Source of the DNA: Anisus vortex
Lineage: Eukaryota; Mollusca; Gastropoda; Planorbidae
NCBI GenBank assembly: GCA_949126835.1
Contig: OX421507.1
Span: 12,342,852 to 12,406,851 of the forward strand
Reading direction: 5' to 3'
Length of the DNA stretch: 64,000 nt
In this document: one piece after another, positions 35,437-47,222 of the stretch
Position numbering within the stretch: the stretch's first letter is position 1
Layout of the letters: each line of letters starts with the position of its first letter
Position numbers and translations under genes: made by a program
The notes under the pieces: model-generated
Seen by the model: the letters and a program-made list of their open reading frames with translations, nothing else
Told to the model about the DNA's origin: nothing
The model's database searches: none

Positions 35437-36455
35437 GCCTCCATGCCCCCCTCCCCAAACGCCTTACAGTAAATGCGACTTATTGACGTGTTAAATATAT
35501 TAACATTGTCACGTGCGAAATCAGCTACTGACGTTAGATGATATTTTTAGTAATGTATTATTATATATATTCTTTTGATTCATATCCATCTTGGATCTCA
35601 CAAGGTTGTATAAGAATTCATATTGATGTTATTGAATTAGATTTGATGTTTATTTGACTCGTTGCGATATGAATCTTTTGTGTATAAAGTGATTTAGATA
35701 AACTGTACCTTAATATATAGGAAATCCACAATCCTGTTTGAAATTGAACACAATTTTATTCCAACAAGTTGAGATGATAAAATATAACAATACCACAGAA
35801 TACATGTACCAGTATTATATAATGAAACTTAATCAGTTGAGATTCTTCTATAATGAACTAAGCTGTAATCCTATCTTTAAGAAAGTGGTCAAAAACAGTC
35901 CTTCCACATTAGCGCCCAAACTAGAACTAAACTAAACGGTATTCCACCCTCGTGCATATGACGTATTTTATCGCTATGACGTAGTGTCTAGACATATGCA
36001 TGTTTTATTCCTAACACGGAAACATTTCGGGTTTAAGATTATTTCATTTTAACTTTAGTTAATAATAACAGAACCAATATAATATGGAAATAAATCTACT
36101 CGTAACAACATGTATTAACAACTTTCATTTTAAAACACCTTTTATTAAATTATAATTGTTTTCATGAACTATGTTACTTTGCCTATACTGTATTTCTATG
36201 TTGGTATTCTCTTTTCTTGATACCTTATAATGAATCTATTATTATAAATTTTTATTATTTCGGTAACTTTTACTATCATTTACTAATGTTAGAATATTCT
36301 AATTATGTTTTTTTTATTATGCCTTTATGGTACTGATGTACTTTGTGGCAAATAAATATTGTTCATTCTCATGCTATTTTAGCGCATCTCTGGCATTTAA
36401 CTATAAACGCATTAAACATATTTTATACATTTTTAAACAGCTTTATATCCTAGAG
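35437..36455. other. Unassigned AT-rich DNA
   Basis: No gene or known repeat recognised. Open frames are short and AT-biased. Confidence 0.55.
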
Positions 36456-36651
36456 AAAGGGTCTGCAGCCTGTGGCACGCGTACCAGACTTGGCACGCAG
36501 AGCGATTTTAAATGACACGCGGAAGACCCCCAAAAAAGTCAATTTAGACTTTTTCTACCGCAAGAGTAGTATGACTTTTAAGCTGTTGGCACGCTGGATG
36601 AATTAGAAATCCTGCTTTAGCATTCTATTATCAAAAGGCTGCCGATCCCTG
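36456..36651. mobile_element. ~196-bp hAT-type MITE
   Basis: Inverted ends 'aaagggtctgcagcc' and 'ggctgccgatccctgg', with internal 'ccagacttggcacgcagagc' and 'gctgttggcacgctgg' blocks as in 15196-15372. A clean target duplication is not visible. Confidence 0.78.
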
Positions 36652-37011
36652 GAATAAAGCATGAATGGTTTATTGTCATAACAATCGATATATCAATTGA
36701 TATAATTTTCTCATTGTACATGTAATTATGATAATAAACATATTTGAAAACAAAGTTAATTTAAGTCATATATACAACACGTAGGCAATTTAAACATGAA
36801 TGAATTTTTTCCCTTCATTCACAAATTTCGATCTAAAGCGCAAAGTTTGATGACGTCATCCTAAAAAATACTCTCAACGCATCTTTTTATCAAGGGCCGG
36901 ATTAAGCCATCTTGGTGCCCTAGGCACAAACCCGCATGGGTGCCCCCTTCTTCCTCGGGCGCCCGATCCTCCACTGACCGCAGATGTAATAGGTGTTCAC
37001 TGCAGTATGTC

Positions 37012-37290
37012 TAAAGGCCTTTCTTAACCGGGCCAAACCCTAGGTTCGCAAACCAGATCGTCGATTCTACCCGAACCGTTCTCCGTATTAACCTGCCGAT
37101 CTTGGGTTGGCGATCTCGGGTTGGAATGGATCGCGAACCATGGTTGGAGGATTGCACGTCGTGTTGAGCAAACCAAGGCCGAACCTGGCACTCTTTTCGA
37201 GCACTTCCCGTCGTCCAATCGAGCTGAAACTTGGGCAGCAGACTTGTCCAGACTAACAATACATTCTATCAAATTTTCAGCATCATAGCC
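37012..37290. repeat. Dispersed repeat arm, Harbinger-associated (copy 2)
   Basis: A near-identical direct copy of 31303-31500, diverging after 'gaacctggcac'. The two copies lie 5.7 kb apart in the same orientation on either side of the Harbinger region. Confidence 0.75.
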
Positions 37291-37495
37291 TTTGGTATAG
37301 TCACGAATTCATTCGACAAATTTGCGAATCGAAGAATATATTTCACGTAAAACATGGCTGCCTCTACCGGAAGAGACAGAAGTAAATAAACTTTTCGGAT
37401 ATGTTCGTTTTTACGAAATAAATAGAATGAAAACGACACAACGCTAGAAAAAAAAAAGGATGCGCAAAATGTTAGTGTGGAAATTCATAAGGTAT

Positions 37496-37605
37496 GTCAC
37501 TAGCCACACAATCTCCTAGTAATTCCGTGGCCACAGAAAACTGGTGAATGCTGCTTCACAGTCCCACATGAATCAATTTGGTCCCATGGGATACTAAACT
37601 TAATT
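37496..37605 (+). mobile_element. SINE 3' fragment
   Basis: Only the body and tail of the tRNA-derived SINE are present ('ccgtggccacagaaaactgg', 'gaatgctgcttcacag', 'caatttggtccc'). The tRNA head is missing. Confidence 0.8.
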
Positions 37606-38003
37606 ATTTACTGATCTTCTGTAAATTATATTTTCTCTTACTTCACAATGAAGAATCCCTACTGAATACAAATTAGAATTGTCCTTACCAAACCATTCAT
37701 CCTTACCTCCCTTGTTAACTTTCTTAGCACATCTCAGTAAAATACAGTTGCCCATTTCATGCTTTTTTAATGCCTTTCTGACTTCACCCTAGCTCACGTG
37801 TATGGTCCACTGACCTTGACATATAAACAACTATTTGACCAGTAACATTCTTGTAAATGAAACAGCTTGTGAAAGCCTTGTGATTGCTAGAGATGAAGAG
37901 TAAAAATATTTTCTTCTTTTATTTCAAGATTCAGCTGTAAGAAACGTAGGCTAACTACAAGTATTATTTCCCCAAGGCAAACTTGGATATTGAAGTTAGT
38001 AGT

Positions 38004-38790
38004 TTATAACTTGTCATTTATAAAGTTAGTTTCTACTTTTTTTTTTTGTTTATTAAGATATCCTAGTCGTGATTTTTCAATGTCTCTAGAACGACTTAAG
38101 CCACAATTTGAAATGAATTTCAAAAATCGTTTGACAGGGCATCCATCTTCAGAGACATATCTCACTATGAAAGAAAGTTGATCTACATGAGAAATATCCG
38201 GAGTAGAGTCCACAGTGATAGAGAAATATTTGGCATGTTTTATCTCAGTTACGATTGTATTAAAAAATTTATGACCTTTTCTGCCAAGATATTGATCATT
38301 TCATCGCATATTTTTGACGAAAGATTTGATGTTGTGCCACTTCCTTTGTTACCGAGGCGTTTTATGTGTAAGTCCAGAAAAGGATCGAACTCAGCAAAAC
38401 GTTCTAGGGTCGTAACCTAGTTCCCTCTGATTTTTTATCCAAATATCTCATGGGAAACTCTAAACGGCAATCCGCGTGCAGAAAGTGACCTCACAACAGC
38501 CCCAATGCGACTCAAAATCCCATGTCAGTATTTTATTTCTTCTTCCGTTTGAAGAACAAGACTCTTGTCAACTCTACCGACAGCACTTTCCTAGCTAATA
38601 GTGTCACAACTGCTGACCTGTGTTCGTCCGAATCCTCATGTTCCTTTGTTCTGAACTGCGTTTTTCCAGACGTTGTACCCTTCATTGGCTAGCGACCCCA
38701 ATTTCCCAAACATCTTACAAGGGGCGCAAAACACTGCACCCTTGCTCTTCGAAAATATGAGCCACGTTCGAGGTCGTGTTTTACCATTGC
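38004..38790 (-). pseudogene. ZMYM/TTF-type hAT transposase relic
   Basis: Minus-strand translation over several frames gives family landmarks in order: 'CFAPCKMFGK' (about 38710), 'KYWHGILSRIGAVVRSL' (about 38520), 'LERFAEFDPFL' (about 38395), a segment like 'IKHAKYFSITVDSTPDISH' that crosses a frameshift, and 'DQLSFIVRYVSEDGCPVKRFL' split by no stop (about 38184-38122). Frameshifts and stops occur near 38250 and 38420. Proteins of this group have a TTF/ZMYM zinc finger, a DUF4371-like core and a hAT dimerisation tail. The C-terminal part is lost after about 38004. Confidence 0.82.
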
Positions 38791-39010
38791 TTAATGTTTG
38801 GCTAAGAAGAGCAGGGCTGTAAGTTATATTATAAGCGCCCTGTTTTGGAAAAATGTAGTAAAAATATTTTTTATATTATTTTCTATAAAGCTTTTTGATA
38901 AGGCAAGCCAGGCTTTTGAGCTTATGTAAAGATTCCGCCATCGGGAACCCTGGGCTGGCTGGGCCCCTAGGCCCGGACCTTGTGGGCCTAGGCGGAAACC
39001 CGGGCCTGCT

Positions 39011-39667
39011 TAACGTGTATGCATGCATAAAAGGTTACGTGCAAAAACATTTCCGTTCTTATTCGATCATTTTCTTCGAAACAATGTCTGTGTGCTACTT
39101 TACTGGTTGTACTCAAATTTGTTGGGGATTAAAATTTATTTCATTTCCAAAAGATGTTTACAAAACAAAACAATGTATTGTGAAAGTCAGAAGTGAAAAA
39201 TCACCTTTGTATAATATCAAACTTATTGCTTAATGCTAAAGCATTTTTGTTATTCGTTTTTATGAATTTACGCATTTTGTTTTTGAATAACCAAGAAAAC
39301 GCAACTCTTGACTCATTTATATTGTAAACAAATAAATATTTAACCTCACGCGACTAACACTTGAGTATTAATTATCGCCTATTCACTTTTGATGTTAAAA
39401 ACGGATTCCTCATAACTAATATTGTATCCTTTGTATAATTCTAAAAGACTAGAACTGGCCGTCGAGGTTGAAATCAATTGTCAAACACCAGCAAAAGCAT
39501 GCTTTTTTTGTTTATTAGTTTAAAAATAGAACAGGAAGTTCACAAACATTCGGGTTCAAAAGTTCACGCCTCATTAAGACTTGTCAATAGTTTTGTAAAG
39601 TATGCACAATATCTTGTTATTAGTAAAATCCGACACCATATTATAAAATCTCAGAATTCCATACGCA
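39011..39667. other. Unassigned DNA
   Basis: A 112-codon plus-strand frame (38895-39233) begins in the GC-rich transposon end and has no domain I recognise, so it is not called. The remainder is AT-rich. Confidence 0.5.
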
Positions 39668-39915
39668 CAACTTACGAAGGTCCTGGGTTTGAATCCCGAT
39701 GAAGGCTAGATATGGTTCCATAGTGCAGAGTGTGTCCTTTTAGTCTACCCAGCTCTGATAGGCACCTGACTTTAGTTTAAATAGTTAAGTTGGGTTAAAG
39801 TAAAGGCTAAAGGTGGCTGGGCATTGTGCTGGCCACACATTTCTCTAGTATGCACTAGGAAACTGGTGAATGATGCTTGACTGGCCCCATGGATCATTTT
39901 GGACTGACAATATAC
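39668..39915 (+). mobile_element. tRNA-derived SINE copy
   Basis: The B-box region 'ggtcctgggtttgaatcccg' is followed by the shared body ('gtgtccttttagtctaccca', 'gtaaaggc', 'ctggccacaca') and tail. The A-box side is truncated. Confidence 0.82.
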
Positions 39916-41137
39916 ATTACATTTAAAAAATTTAATCAAGACTAATCACAAGTCCCAGTCGTACCATATTTTATAATAACTTATTTAAAATCTGACCTTA
40001 AACTGTAGATGGAGTTCTAGACAAGTTCAGATAGACAAATTCTATCAATACTTTAAAAAAAATAATTTAAAAATACATTTTTTAATATTTACCCTCCTTA
40101 TACATTTTTTAGAGCCCTACTGTTTTACTTTTATATTAAGTCGGTAAATACTACATTTATTTGCTCTGTCTTATGTTTTTTTTTCATAAAATTTTGAGAT
40201 TATCAATTAGGTCTACATCTCTTGATGTAATAGAAAAAAAATTGTTTACCCTAGAGAACAATATCTGTGATCTTGCATTACAAAATTGGCTCTGTGTATG
40301 ATTTTGTTGCTCAATGTTAAATGCACTCTGAGCTTTCATTATGTTTTTTGCAATACAAATAACTGTAAGTGAAAGTATATGAGAGTTTTTTTTATTTTTG
40401 TTGTTTTTATTGTCTCTGCTCTCCAGCAAACAGGGCTACTCTATGTGTGAACTGACGGTAGTTGGTCAAGCCTTTCTGTGATATCAGATCAGGTGTATAG
40501 TCTCTGTTCTCTTTCTCATCGCTCAAGGCAAGGAGGACTTAACGGTGAGCCAAATAGTTCTTTTAATGTAGAATACTTCAGCCATTGCATTATTTAACTG
40601 TGAACAAATAGTTCCTTTAATGTAGAAAACTTCAGCCATTGCATTATCTTACTATCATGAGCCTGAGCTTACATAAATAACTGCAACAAGGATCGTTTGT
40701 ACCATAATAACAACTTGAACCAGAATGTTCAATGATAACATACACAGTGCTTGGGTCAATAGTTTTAATCATCGTATAACATATAGATTTATAACAGTTC
40801 ATAACAGCCACGTCTCCCAACGCGCCTACACCAATTCTCAAGACTATCGCATTCTCATTCCAACAGGACTTCTCTCCTTCACTGTCGCTTTGAAACTGAA
40901 CTTATCTCTAATCCTATTTTATTAGTAACTAACATGATGTCATACACTCACTACCTGGTTACCCCTTACATGCACTTATTGAACAAGTTAAATATTTAGT
41001 ATTTGCATATCATTGTACACCAATCTAATCCTTACAACAACTATCAAACATTGCCCACAATTCACTTGGTCGTATTTCTGTGCACCATCTGGTTCTTCAG
41101 TGGTTGCTCACTAATTCCTATTGCTATTGTTTTGCCC
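39916..41137. other. Unassigned DNA
   Basis: A roughly 63-bp segment containing 'aatagttccttttaatgtag' occurs twice (about 40551 and 40608). Otherwise no repeat or exon is recognised. First exons of the candidate gene below may lie here unseen. Confidence 0.5.
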
Positions 41138-44100
41138 AGGTATTAGATGAATTGTTAGATGTGGAGAAGAATCCCAGAAAATCTCAGTACACCATGGCAT
41201 CTGGTGAGTATGGATTATGTAACTTTTATGGAGAAAGTCATTATAACTCAAACCTTCAGCTCCCCCATTCTCCCCTCTAGAAAAAACACTGCGTTGACTT
41301 TTATAATCACTATTCTAAGGCCCGCCCAGTTCTTTTCTTTAGTCATATTGCTCAAAACCCAATGTGCTGTAGACACTTCATAACGACGATGATTTTTTGT
41401 TTAACTTTATAGGTATCATTTAAAAAATTATAGTATTGCACCGGGGCACGGTGGACGAATGGGGGCTGTGCGTTTGCCTGGCGTACCGAAGGTCCTGGGT
41501 TCAAATCCTGGTAAAGGTTAGGATTTGTTCTCTGGCCTGGAGGGTGTCCCTGAGCCTACCCAGCTCTGATGGGTATCTGACCATTAGTTAGGGGTAAGTA
41601 AAGGCCACACATACCCTAGTATGCCCAGCCCACAGCAACTGGTGAACGCTGCTTCACAGGCCCTATGATCAGTTTGGTCCAAAGGGAACTTTACTTTATA
41701 TTATAGTTAGGCAAAAAAAGTCCTGTATATAACAGTAGATGAAATTTAATGTTATTCTTCCCTAATGATACATAGTGTGGCTAGGGGAGTTTGTAACATA
41801 ATATATATAATTACAGTGTGTTTGTTTATAAATATATGTATATATATGTCCTCTATAGATGCCTAGGCCGTTTAAATTTTCGGGATAAAAGTTAAACATA
41901 TAAATTGGAAAGGTTCTCGAAAAATTATTTTTTTTATATCAGCTATATTGCTTTATTCCTTAATTTATTTGTTAAAATAACGTTTTACTAATGAGTTCAA
42001 GTTATAAACTGGAACGCCTTTTAAAAAATACAGAGTGATGTCCCTTTCATAAGCTTTCAAACTATGTGTTGTTTGGTCCTTCTGGGGGTTTTCCCTTGCT
42101 TTCAAATTATTTCTTTTTCGGGACTGAATTTTCTTGTAATGTGAAATATCATCTCCTTTTTTTTAATGATTACCTTTTTATAGTTTGGTATTTGTGCATT
42201 TTTATAAAAATAGTATTATTGTTAGTTTAATATTATTTTAATAAGAAGTCAAGCCAACACGTGCATGTTCCAGGGCCATGGCGACCGTACACAATAAAAA
42301 AGAACAAAAACTAAGTTCCGAAAGAAACTTTCTCACTTTAGTTTTTATAGTAATGTATTTTTATTTTCTTCTCTCTTAACAAAACACACTGTAGATATTT
42401 GTTTCTCCGTCATTTTGGCGGGCATAACTACTAGTACAATAGAAAAACCCTTTGAAAAATTGTTTAACAAAACTTGTATCATTTTTCTAATTTTGTGGTT
42501 TCAATCTCTCATGTTACAGAACTGCCTTTAATTTTGTTTGATTGTGACTTTGGTGATAACTTGGAGTGGATTTACGAAGCAGGTTGGTTGGTTTTAAAAA
42601 TTATTCAATTATAATTCTAGTTAACTTGATCTTCAATTATAATTCTAGTTAACTTGATCTTCAATTATAATTCTAGTTACTTGATCTTCAATTATAATTC
42701 TAGTTAACTTGATCTTTAATTATAATTCTAGTTAACTTGATCTTCAATTATAATTCTAGTTAACTTGATCTTCAATTATAATTCTAGTTAACTTAATCTT
42801 CAATTATAATTCAGTGTTCAACATCAAAACATTGAATTTATTAAATTATCCTTTATTGCCATAGTTTCATTATATATTTTTTATGCTTACAGTGGTATTA
42901 GATTGTTATAGAATAAACATTTCAAAATAATACATTTGTAAACTAAAGTTATTTAATAGTTGCTATCTACACAAGACATAGCAGACATTCTTTTCTCTGC
43001 AGCAAGATTATAGCCATTACATCTGTAAAGTATCCCGACGGATCTAATTGATTCATAGGGCCGGTCAAGCAGCGTTCACACAGTTTCTGTGGGCACGGCT
43101 TACTAGGGGATTGTTTAGCCAGCACAGTGCCCAGCTGCCTGTACTTTACCCCCAACTAAAGTCAGGTGCCCATCATCACAGCTGGGTAGACTCGGGGACA
43201 CCCTCCAGTCCAGGACCCATCACAACTGTGTAAACTCTGGGACACCCTCCAGTCCAGGACCCATCACAGCTGTGTAAACTCTGGGACACCCTCCAGTCCA
43301 GGACCCATCACAGCTGTGTAAACTCTGGGACACCCTCCAGTCCAGGACCCATCACAGCTGTGTAAACTCTGGGGCACCCTCCAGTTTAGGACCCATCACA
43401 GCTGTGTAAACTCTGGGACACCCTCTAAGACCATGGAACAAATCCTAGCTGTCACCAGCATTCGAACCCATGACTTTGCCAGCCAAACACGCTACTGCTC
43501 GGCCTCCATGCCCCAACACAGTAGCAGAAAAGTTCCTAAACACATGACTTTACCAAATAGAATATCAATTAAAAAATATGTTTAGGCTCTTCCTGGGAAA
43601 ATCAGGGTGTAGGGATGCATGTACCAATGTTATTCAACAAAATGTAACGCTAAGAATTTAAAAAGCTGAATTGTATGAAGACTATTGTCAAGTGAGTCAA
43701 ATGGTTTAGCAATGATGAAATATTCAATATTTTCAGGGCCACCATGATCAAGAAAATGTTGGAAGAGCTGGATGTTGCCAAAGTTGAAACTGGTAGCTAA
43801 CAAATTGCATTCTATTATACTCTCTGTATAGGTTTTTTGTAAAGTTAAATCTTAAGTTAAATTAAATTGTAAACCTTAGTAGGGTTATACTCTCATAGCA
43901 TTCTACACTTTGTGAGTTTTTTCTTTCGTTCTGTTCCCAAATGATGAACTTCTCTCTATCACCAGATTGTGACATTGCCCCTTGGAATGAACTTGCCTCA
44001 CCAGTAGGCTACTCCATCAGTCAGAGTGGATGATACCAGGCAACAAGCCCAAGACTTACAGGCCTTTACTGAAGAGACAGATGTGTGGTAAGTACAGGAG

Positions 44101-46289
44101 GCAAGGTCAACTGCTTCAAGTACAGACCAGTTTATTATATGAAGACTACATGGGATAAAATGTTAGAGTCACAACTTTTGTAGTTTAGAGTTATTCCAAT
44201 TTTAACAAAGGACTTTGCTCTTTATCTTTTTTTTCTTGATTTTTTCCTAAAGTTATTGATGTTTTTCTTTCACTTGTTAGGTAGTTCAGTACATACCATG
44301 TATGACTATATATATAGGCCTGGGGCTGTAACATAACAAATTATAATTTTTCTAGTTTTGGAAAATCGTTTCATCTGCCCTATAGACTTTTAGTTCTTCT
44401 AGTTTTGGGAAATTGTTTCATCTGCCCTATAGACTTTTAGTTTTTCTAGTTTTGGGAAATTGTTTCATCTGCCCTATAGACTTTTAGTTTTTCTAGTTTT
44501 GGGAAATTGTTTCATCTGCCCTATAATTTTTCTAGTGTTGGGAAATGGCTTCATCTGCCCTATAATTTTTCTAGTGTTGGGAAATTGTTTCATCTGCCCT
44601 ATAGACTTTTAGTTCTTCTAGTTTTGGGAAATTGTTTCATCTGCCCTATAGACTCTTAGTTTTTCAAGTTTGGGAAATTGTTTCATCTGCCCTATAGACT
44701 TTTAGTTTTTCTAGTTTTGGGAAATTGTTTCATCTGCCCTATAATTTTTCTAGTGTTGGGAAATGGTTTCATCTGCCCTATAATTTTTCTAGTGTTGGGA
44801 AATTGTTTCATCTGGCCTATAGACTTAAAGTTTTTCTAGTGTTGGGAAATAGTTTCATCTGCCCTATAGACTTTTAAGTTTTTCTAGTATTGGGAAATTG
44901 TTTCATCTGCCCTATAATTTTTCTATTGTTGGGAAATTGTTTCATCTGCCCTATAATTTTTCTAGTGTTGGGAACTTATTTCATCTGGCCTATAATTTTT
45001 CTAGTTTTGGGAAATTGTTTCATCTGCCCTATAATTTTTGTAGTGTTGGGAAATTGTTTAATCTGCCCTATAATTTTTCTAGTGTTGGGAAATTGTTTTA
45101 TCTGCCTTATAGACTTTAAGTTTTGCTAGTGTTGGGAAATTATTTCATCTACCCCATAGACATTTCATTTTGCTAGTTGTGGGAAATTGCTTCATCTGCC
45201 CTGCCACTACAATTCACACCAAGAGCGCACTGGGCATGCTAATTTAATAGCATGGATAGAAGCGCTATAAGAATTTTCCATTTTTATCTTATCTTATCTT
45301 AGTTGTGGGAAATTGCTTCATCTGCCCTACCATTGTGGGAAATTGCTTCATCTGCCCTACCATTGAGGGAAATTGCTTCATCTGCCCTACCATTGTGGGA
45401 AATAGCTGCATCTGCCATCCTGAGTTTGCCTAATTTTGTTTCGTTACTTCCCTTTTGATTTAATTACTCTTTTGTTTGTGTGTGTGTGGAGAGTGTAGAA
45501 ACGTAAGACGTTCGCTGCACTGTCGAAAATGCTATGCCGTGACGCTTTGTGAAATGAATGGACTTGAGTTCATTTTATGGAAAGAATAGTCCAAAGCATT
45601 AATCAAGCTAACTGGCTGCTTCTCATGATTATTGTAATACTGGAAATGTCCATAAAGTATGGAGGAACAAACAAAAATTATTAAATGTTACATTGAAAGA
45701 AGAATTTAATTTTCAGTTTAAAAAAAATACTGCTACAATTATTGGTTGTGCCCATCAAAAGGAAGGGAAAAAAAATGACTACCATATGTTTGGTTAAAAG
45801 AATAAAAACAATCAAAAAGAAAAAACAAAGGAAAAATCCGAAACTATATAAAAATAGAGGCTTTCGCAGCTAGGGAAAACCTGGAATGATCATAGAATGT
45901 GAAAGCATTTTTAAAGGGACATCACTCTGAATATTTTTTAAAAGGCACTCCAGTTTATAACCATAACATAATTAAAAATAGAGTTTATTTAAAAATAAAT
46001 CAATGGACTAAGTAATACAGTTGATTTTGTCAAACTTTCTTTTAGATAACGTTACCAATTTATGTTGTTTAACTTTTCTTAAACCTCCCAGGAGTCTATA
46101 GAGGACAAATATATATGTATAAGCAAATATATAAACTTGTGGTAATTATAAATTCTATTGATATTTCAGAAAGCCTGGAAGAAAGGGTAGAGTACTACAC
46201 CAAAAGACGGAAGATTCATGGAATAGAAACTCTGGATACAGACAACACTCTTGAAAACTACTCCATCTGTTTGTTTAAAAAAATGTAAA
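41138..46289 (+). CDS. Candidate unrecognised multi-exon gene
   Basis: Open, splice-bounded exons run along the plus strand. 41138-41203 follows 'ttttgcccag' and ends G|gtgagt. 42517-42580 follows 'atgttacag' and encodes ELPLILFDCDFGDNLEWIYEA, ending G|gttggt; a donor four bases later is also possible. 43740-43793 encodes an 'IKKMLEELDVAKVET' helix. 43967-44088 includes 'CDIAPWNEL' and, in another frame, 'VDDTRQQAQDLQAF'. 46171-46289 encodes 'LEERVEYYTKRRKI' and ends 'NYSICLFKKM' before a TAA. Phases fit between exons 1-2 and 3-4, and exons 2-3 fit with the alternative donor. The fourth exon needs a frame change or an alternative site to reach the last, so the model is incomplete. I do not recognise the family. 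A polyadenylation-like AATAAA lies at about 46449. Introns hold a SINE and minisatellites. Confidence 0.45.
41443..41700 (+). mobile_element. tRNA-derived SINE, well-preserved copy
   Basis: The tRNA-like head has an A-box-like 'cggtggacgaatggggg' and a B-box 'ggttcaaatcc'. It is followed by 'gagcctacccagctctgatg', 'gtaaaggccacacatac' and a tail ending in 'aagggaactttactttat'. This is one of the best copies for defining the family consensus. Confidence 0.88.
42606..42812. repeat. ~28-bp minisatellite
   Basis: About eight units of 'aattataattctagttaact' plus 'tgatcttc', with small length variants. It starts just after the donor of the candidate exon at 42517-42580, within its intron. Confidence 0.95.
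43027..43518 (-). mobile_element. SINE copy with internal 44-bp expansion
   Basis: Read on the minus strand this is the same SINE, with the B-box 'gggttcgaatgctgg' near 43470. Its internal block (44 bp, containing 'cagctgtgtaaactctggg' on the plus strand) is amplified to about six tandem units between about 43170 and 43425, doubling the element's length. Confidence 0.88.
44345..45201. repeat. 38/47-bp minisatellite
   Basis: Around twenty units of 'gggaaattgtttcatctgcc' plus 'ctata', with two spacer versions: a short one 'atttttctagtgtt' and a longer one containing 'gacttttagtt'. The order of short and long units is mixed. It lies in the last intron of the candidate gene. Open frames over it are artefacts. 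Confidence 0.95.
45202..45300. mobile_element. Retroelement 3' tail inserted in the minisatellite
   Basis: A ~100-bp block ending 'gcgctataagaattttcc' with a (TTATC)n tail separates the array from four further related units at 45301-45415. A simple-repeat tail after a conserved short body is typical of a truncated SINE or LINE 3' end. Confidence 0.55.
45301..45415. repeat. Continuation of the minisatellite, 31-bp variant
   Basis: Four units of 'ttgtgggaaattgcttcatc' plus 'tgccctaccat', shorter than those in the main array but clearly related. Confidence 0.93.
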
Positions 46290-46538
46290 CACTCTTGTTG
46301 TATCGTAGGAGTTTTATGAACTACTTCCTTACCCCCAACAAACTGTAAATATAAAAAGTTAAATGTTGATGATCTATATTTGTATATTATTGCTGACTGT
46401 CAGATTCATTCCTGTCCATATTTTAAATGGAGTGTTTTATTTTTTTTAAATAAAAAGAAACTTTCTCTGCAATTCATTCCAAGTTTTCCCTATTTTGCTG
46501 TTTTTTTATTAATACTTTTTGTGTGTGTTGTTGATTAG

Positions 46539-46812
46539 ATGGCATAGTGGTCAAGGGCCAGCGGGTTTGGTTGGCGTACTGGAGGTTCTGGGTTCGAATC
46601 CTGGTAAAGGCTCTGGTTTTTTTCCTCCCAGGATTAGAGGGTGTCACCGAGTCCTACTGACATCAGTTGGGGTAAGGTAAAGGGGGGGGGGCGTGGAATT
46701 GGCGCTGGCCACACAATCCGCCTTGTATGCCGTGGCCACAGAAACTGGTCAATGCTGCTTCACCGGCCCTATGGATCAATTCGGTCCGACTGGTTACCTT
46801 TAATTTTACTTG
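46539..46812 (+). mobile_element. tRNA-derived SINE, well-preserved copy
   Basis: The head 'atggcatagtggtcaaggg' (A-box region) and 'ggttctgggttcgaatcctg' (B-box) are complete. The body and tail match 41443-41700. A nine-to-ten G expansion interrupts the body at about 46683. Confidence 0.9.
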
Positions 46813-47036
46813 ACTTATTAGCCTTGTTCTTGGAGTTGTTACGCTGCTGTATTTTTATTTGTACAAGTGGGAAAAGGTTTTTTTAGACGAACATTTTTCA
46901 TGTTAGTTTGAACCAGCTTGTTGTTGACAAAATATATTTGTCTATTTATTAAGAAAGAATTGTATGATCTAGTCATGAAATTATCATTGTGTGATACACA
47001 CATGCACACACTCAAGCATATAAAAACCTTCACATT

Positions 47037-47214
47037 ATTGGCCTATGCGTTTACATCATATTTCATCCAAAAACTAATCGATTCAAATAGCTGATTTGTT
47101 GAAATTAAAGCAGGTACGTATGTACCGCCCACTTGCCCTTCATCGCCCCCCAATCGCCCCCGGGAATGTTATCGCCCCCCTAAAGCTTCTCATCGCCCCT
47201 GTTGAGAACCTATG
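47037..47214. mobile_element. hAT-like element, partial copy
   Basis: Inverse copy of the outer 180 bp of the neighbouring element, ending 'gttgagaacctatg'. Its far end is missing, so it is truncated at about 47037. Confidence 0.82.
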
Positions 47215-47222
47215 GTCTACAT

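Larger units (their letters stand above)
36892..39010 (-). mobile_element. Decayed ZMYM-type hAT transposon, nested repeats inside
   Basis: The left boundary 'aagggccggattaagcc' followed by 'tgccctaggcaca' is the typical end of this hAT group. The opposite side is a block of 'ggcctagg' and 'gggcccctaggcccg' motifs at about 38945-39005. The transposase relic lies on the minus strand between 38004 and about 38790. Two other repeats (37012-37290 and 37496-37605) sit in its left half. Exact right end and target duplication are unresolved. Confidence 0.7.

Noticed and set aside
37011..37272. Two minus-strand 82-codon frames
   Set aside because: Both fall within a dispersed non-coding repeat also present at 31303.
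38895..39233. 112-codon plus-strand frame
   Set aside because: Starts inside the GC-rich transposon end; no domain, no splice context, composition changes abruptly within it.
44345..45415. CRISPR-like array of repeats
   Set aside because: No unique spacers, no cas genes, eukaryotic context; the units are plain minisatellites, as at 42606-42812 and 58207-58935.
46539..46620. tRNA gene
   Set aside because: Only the A- and B-box-like parts of a SINE head are present; no cloverleaf with an anticodon stem could be built, and the SINE body continues downstream.
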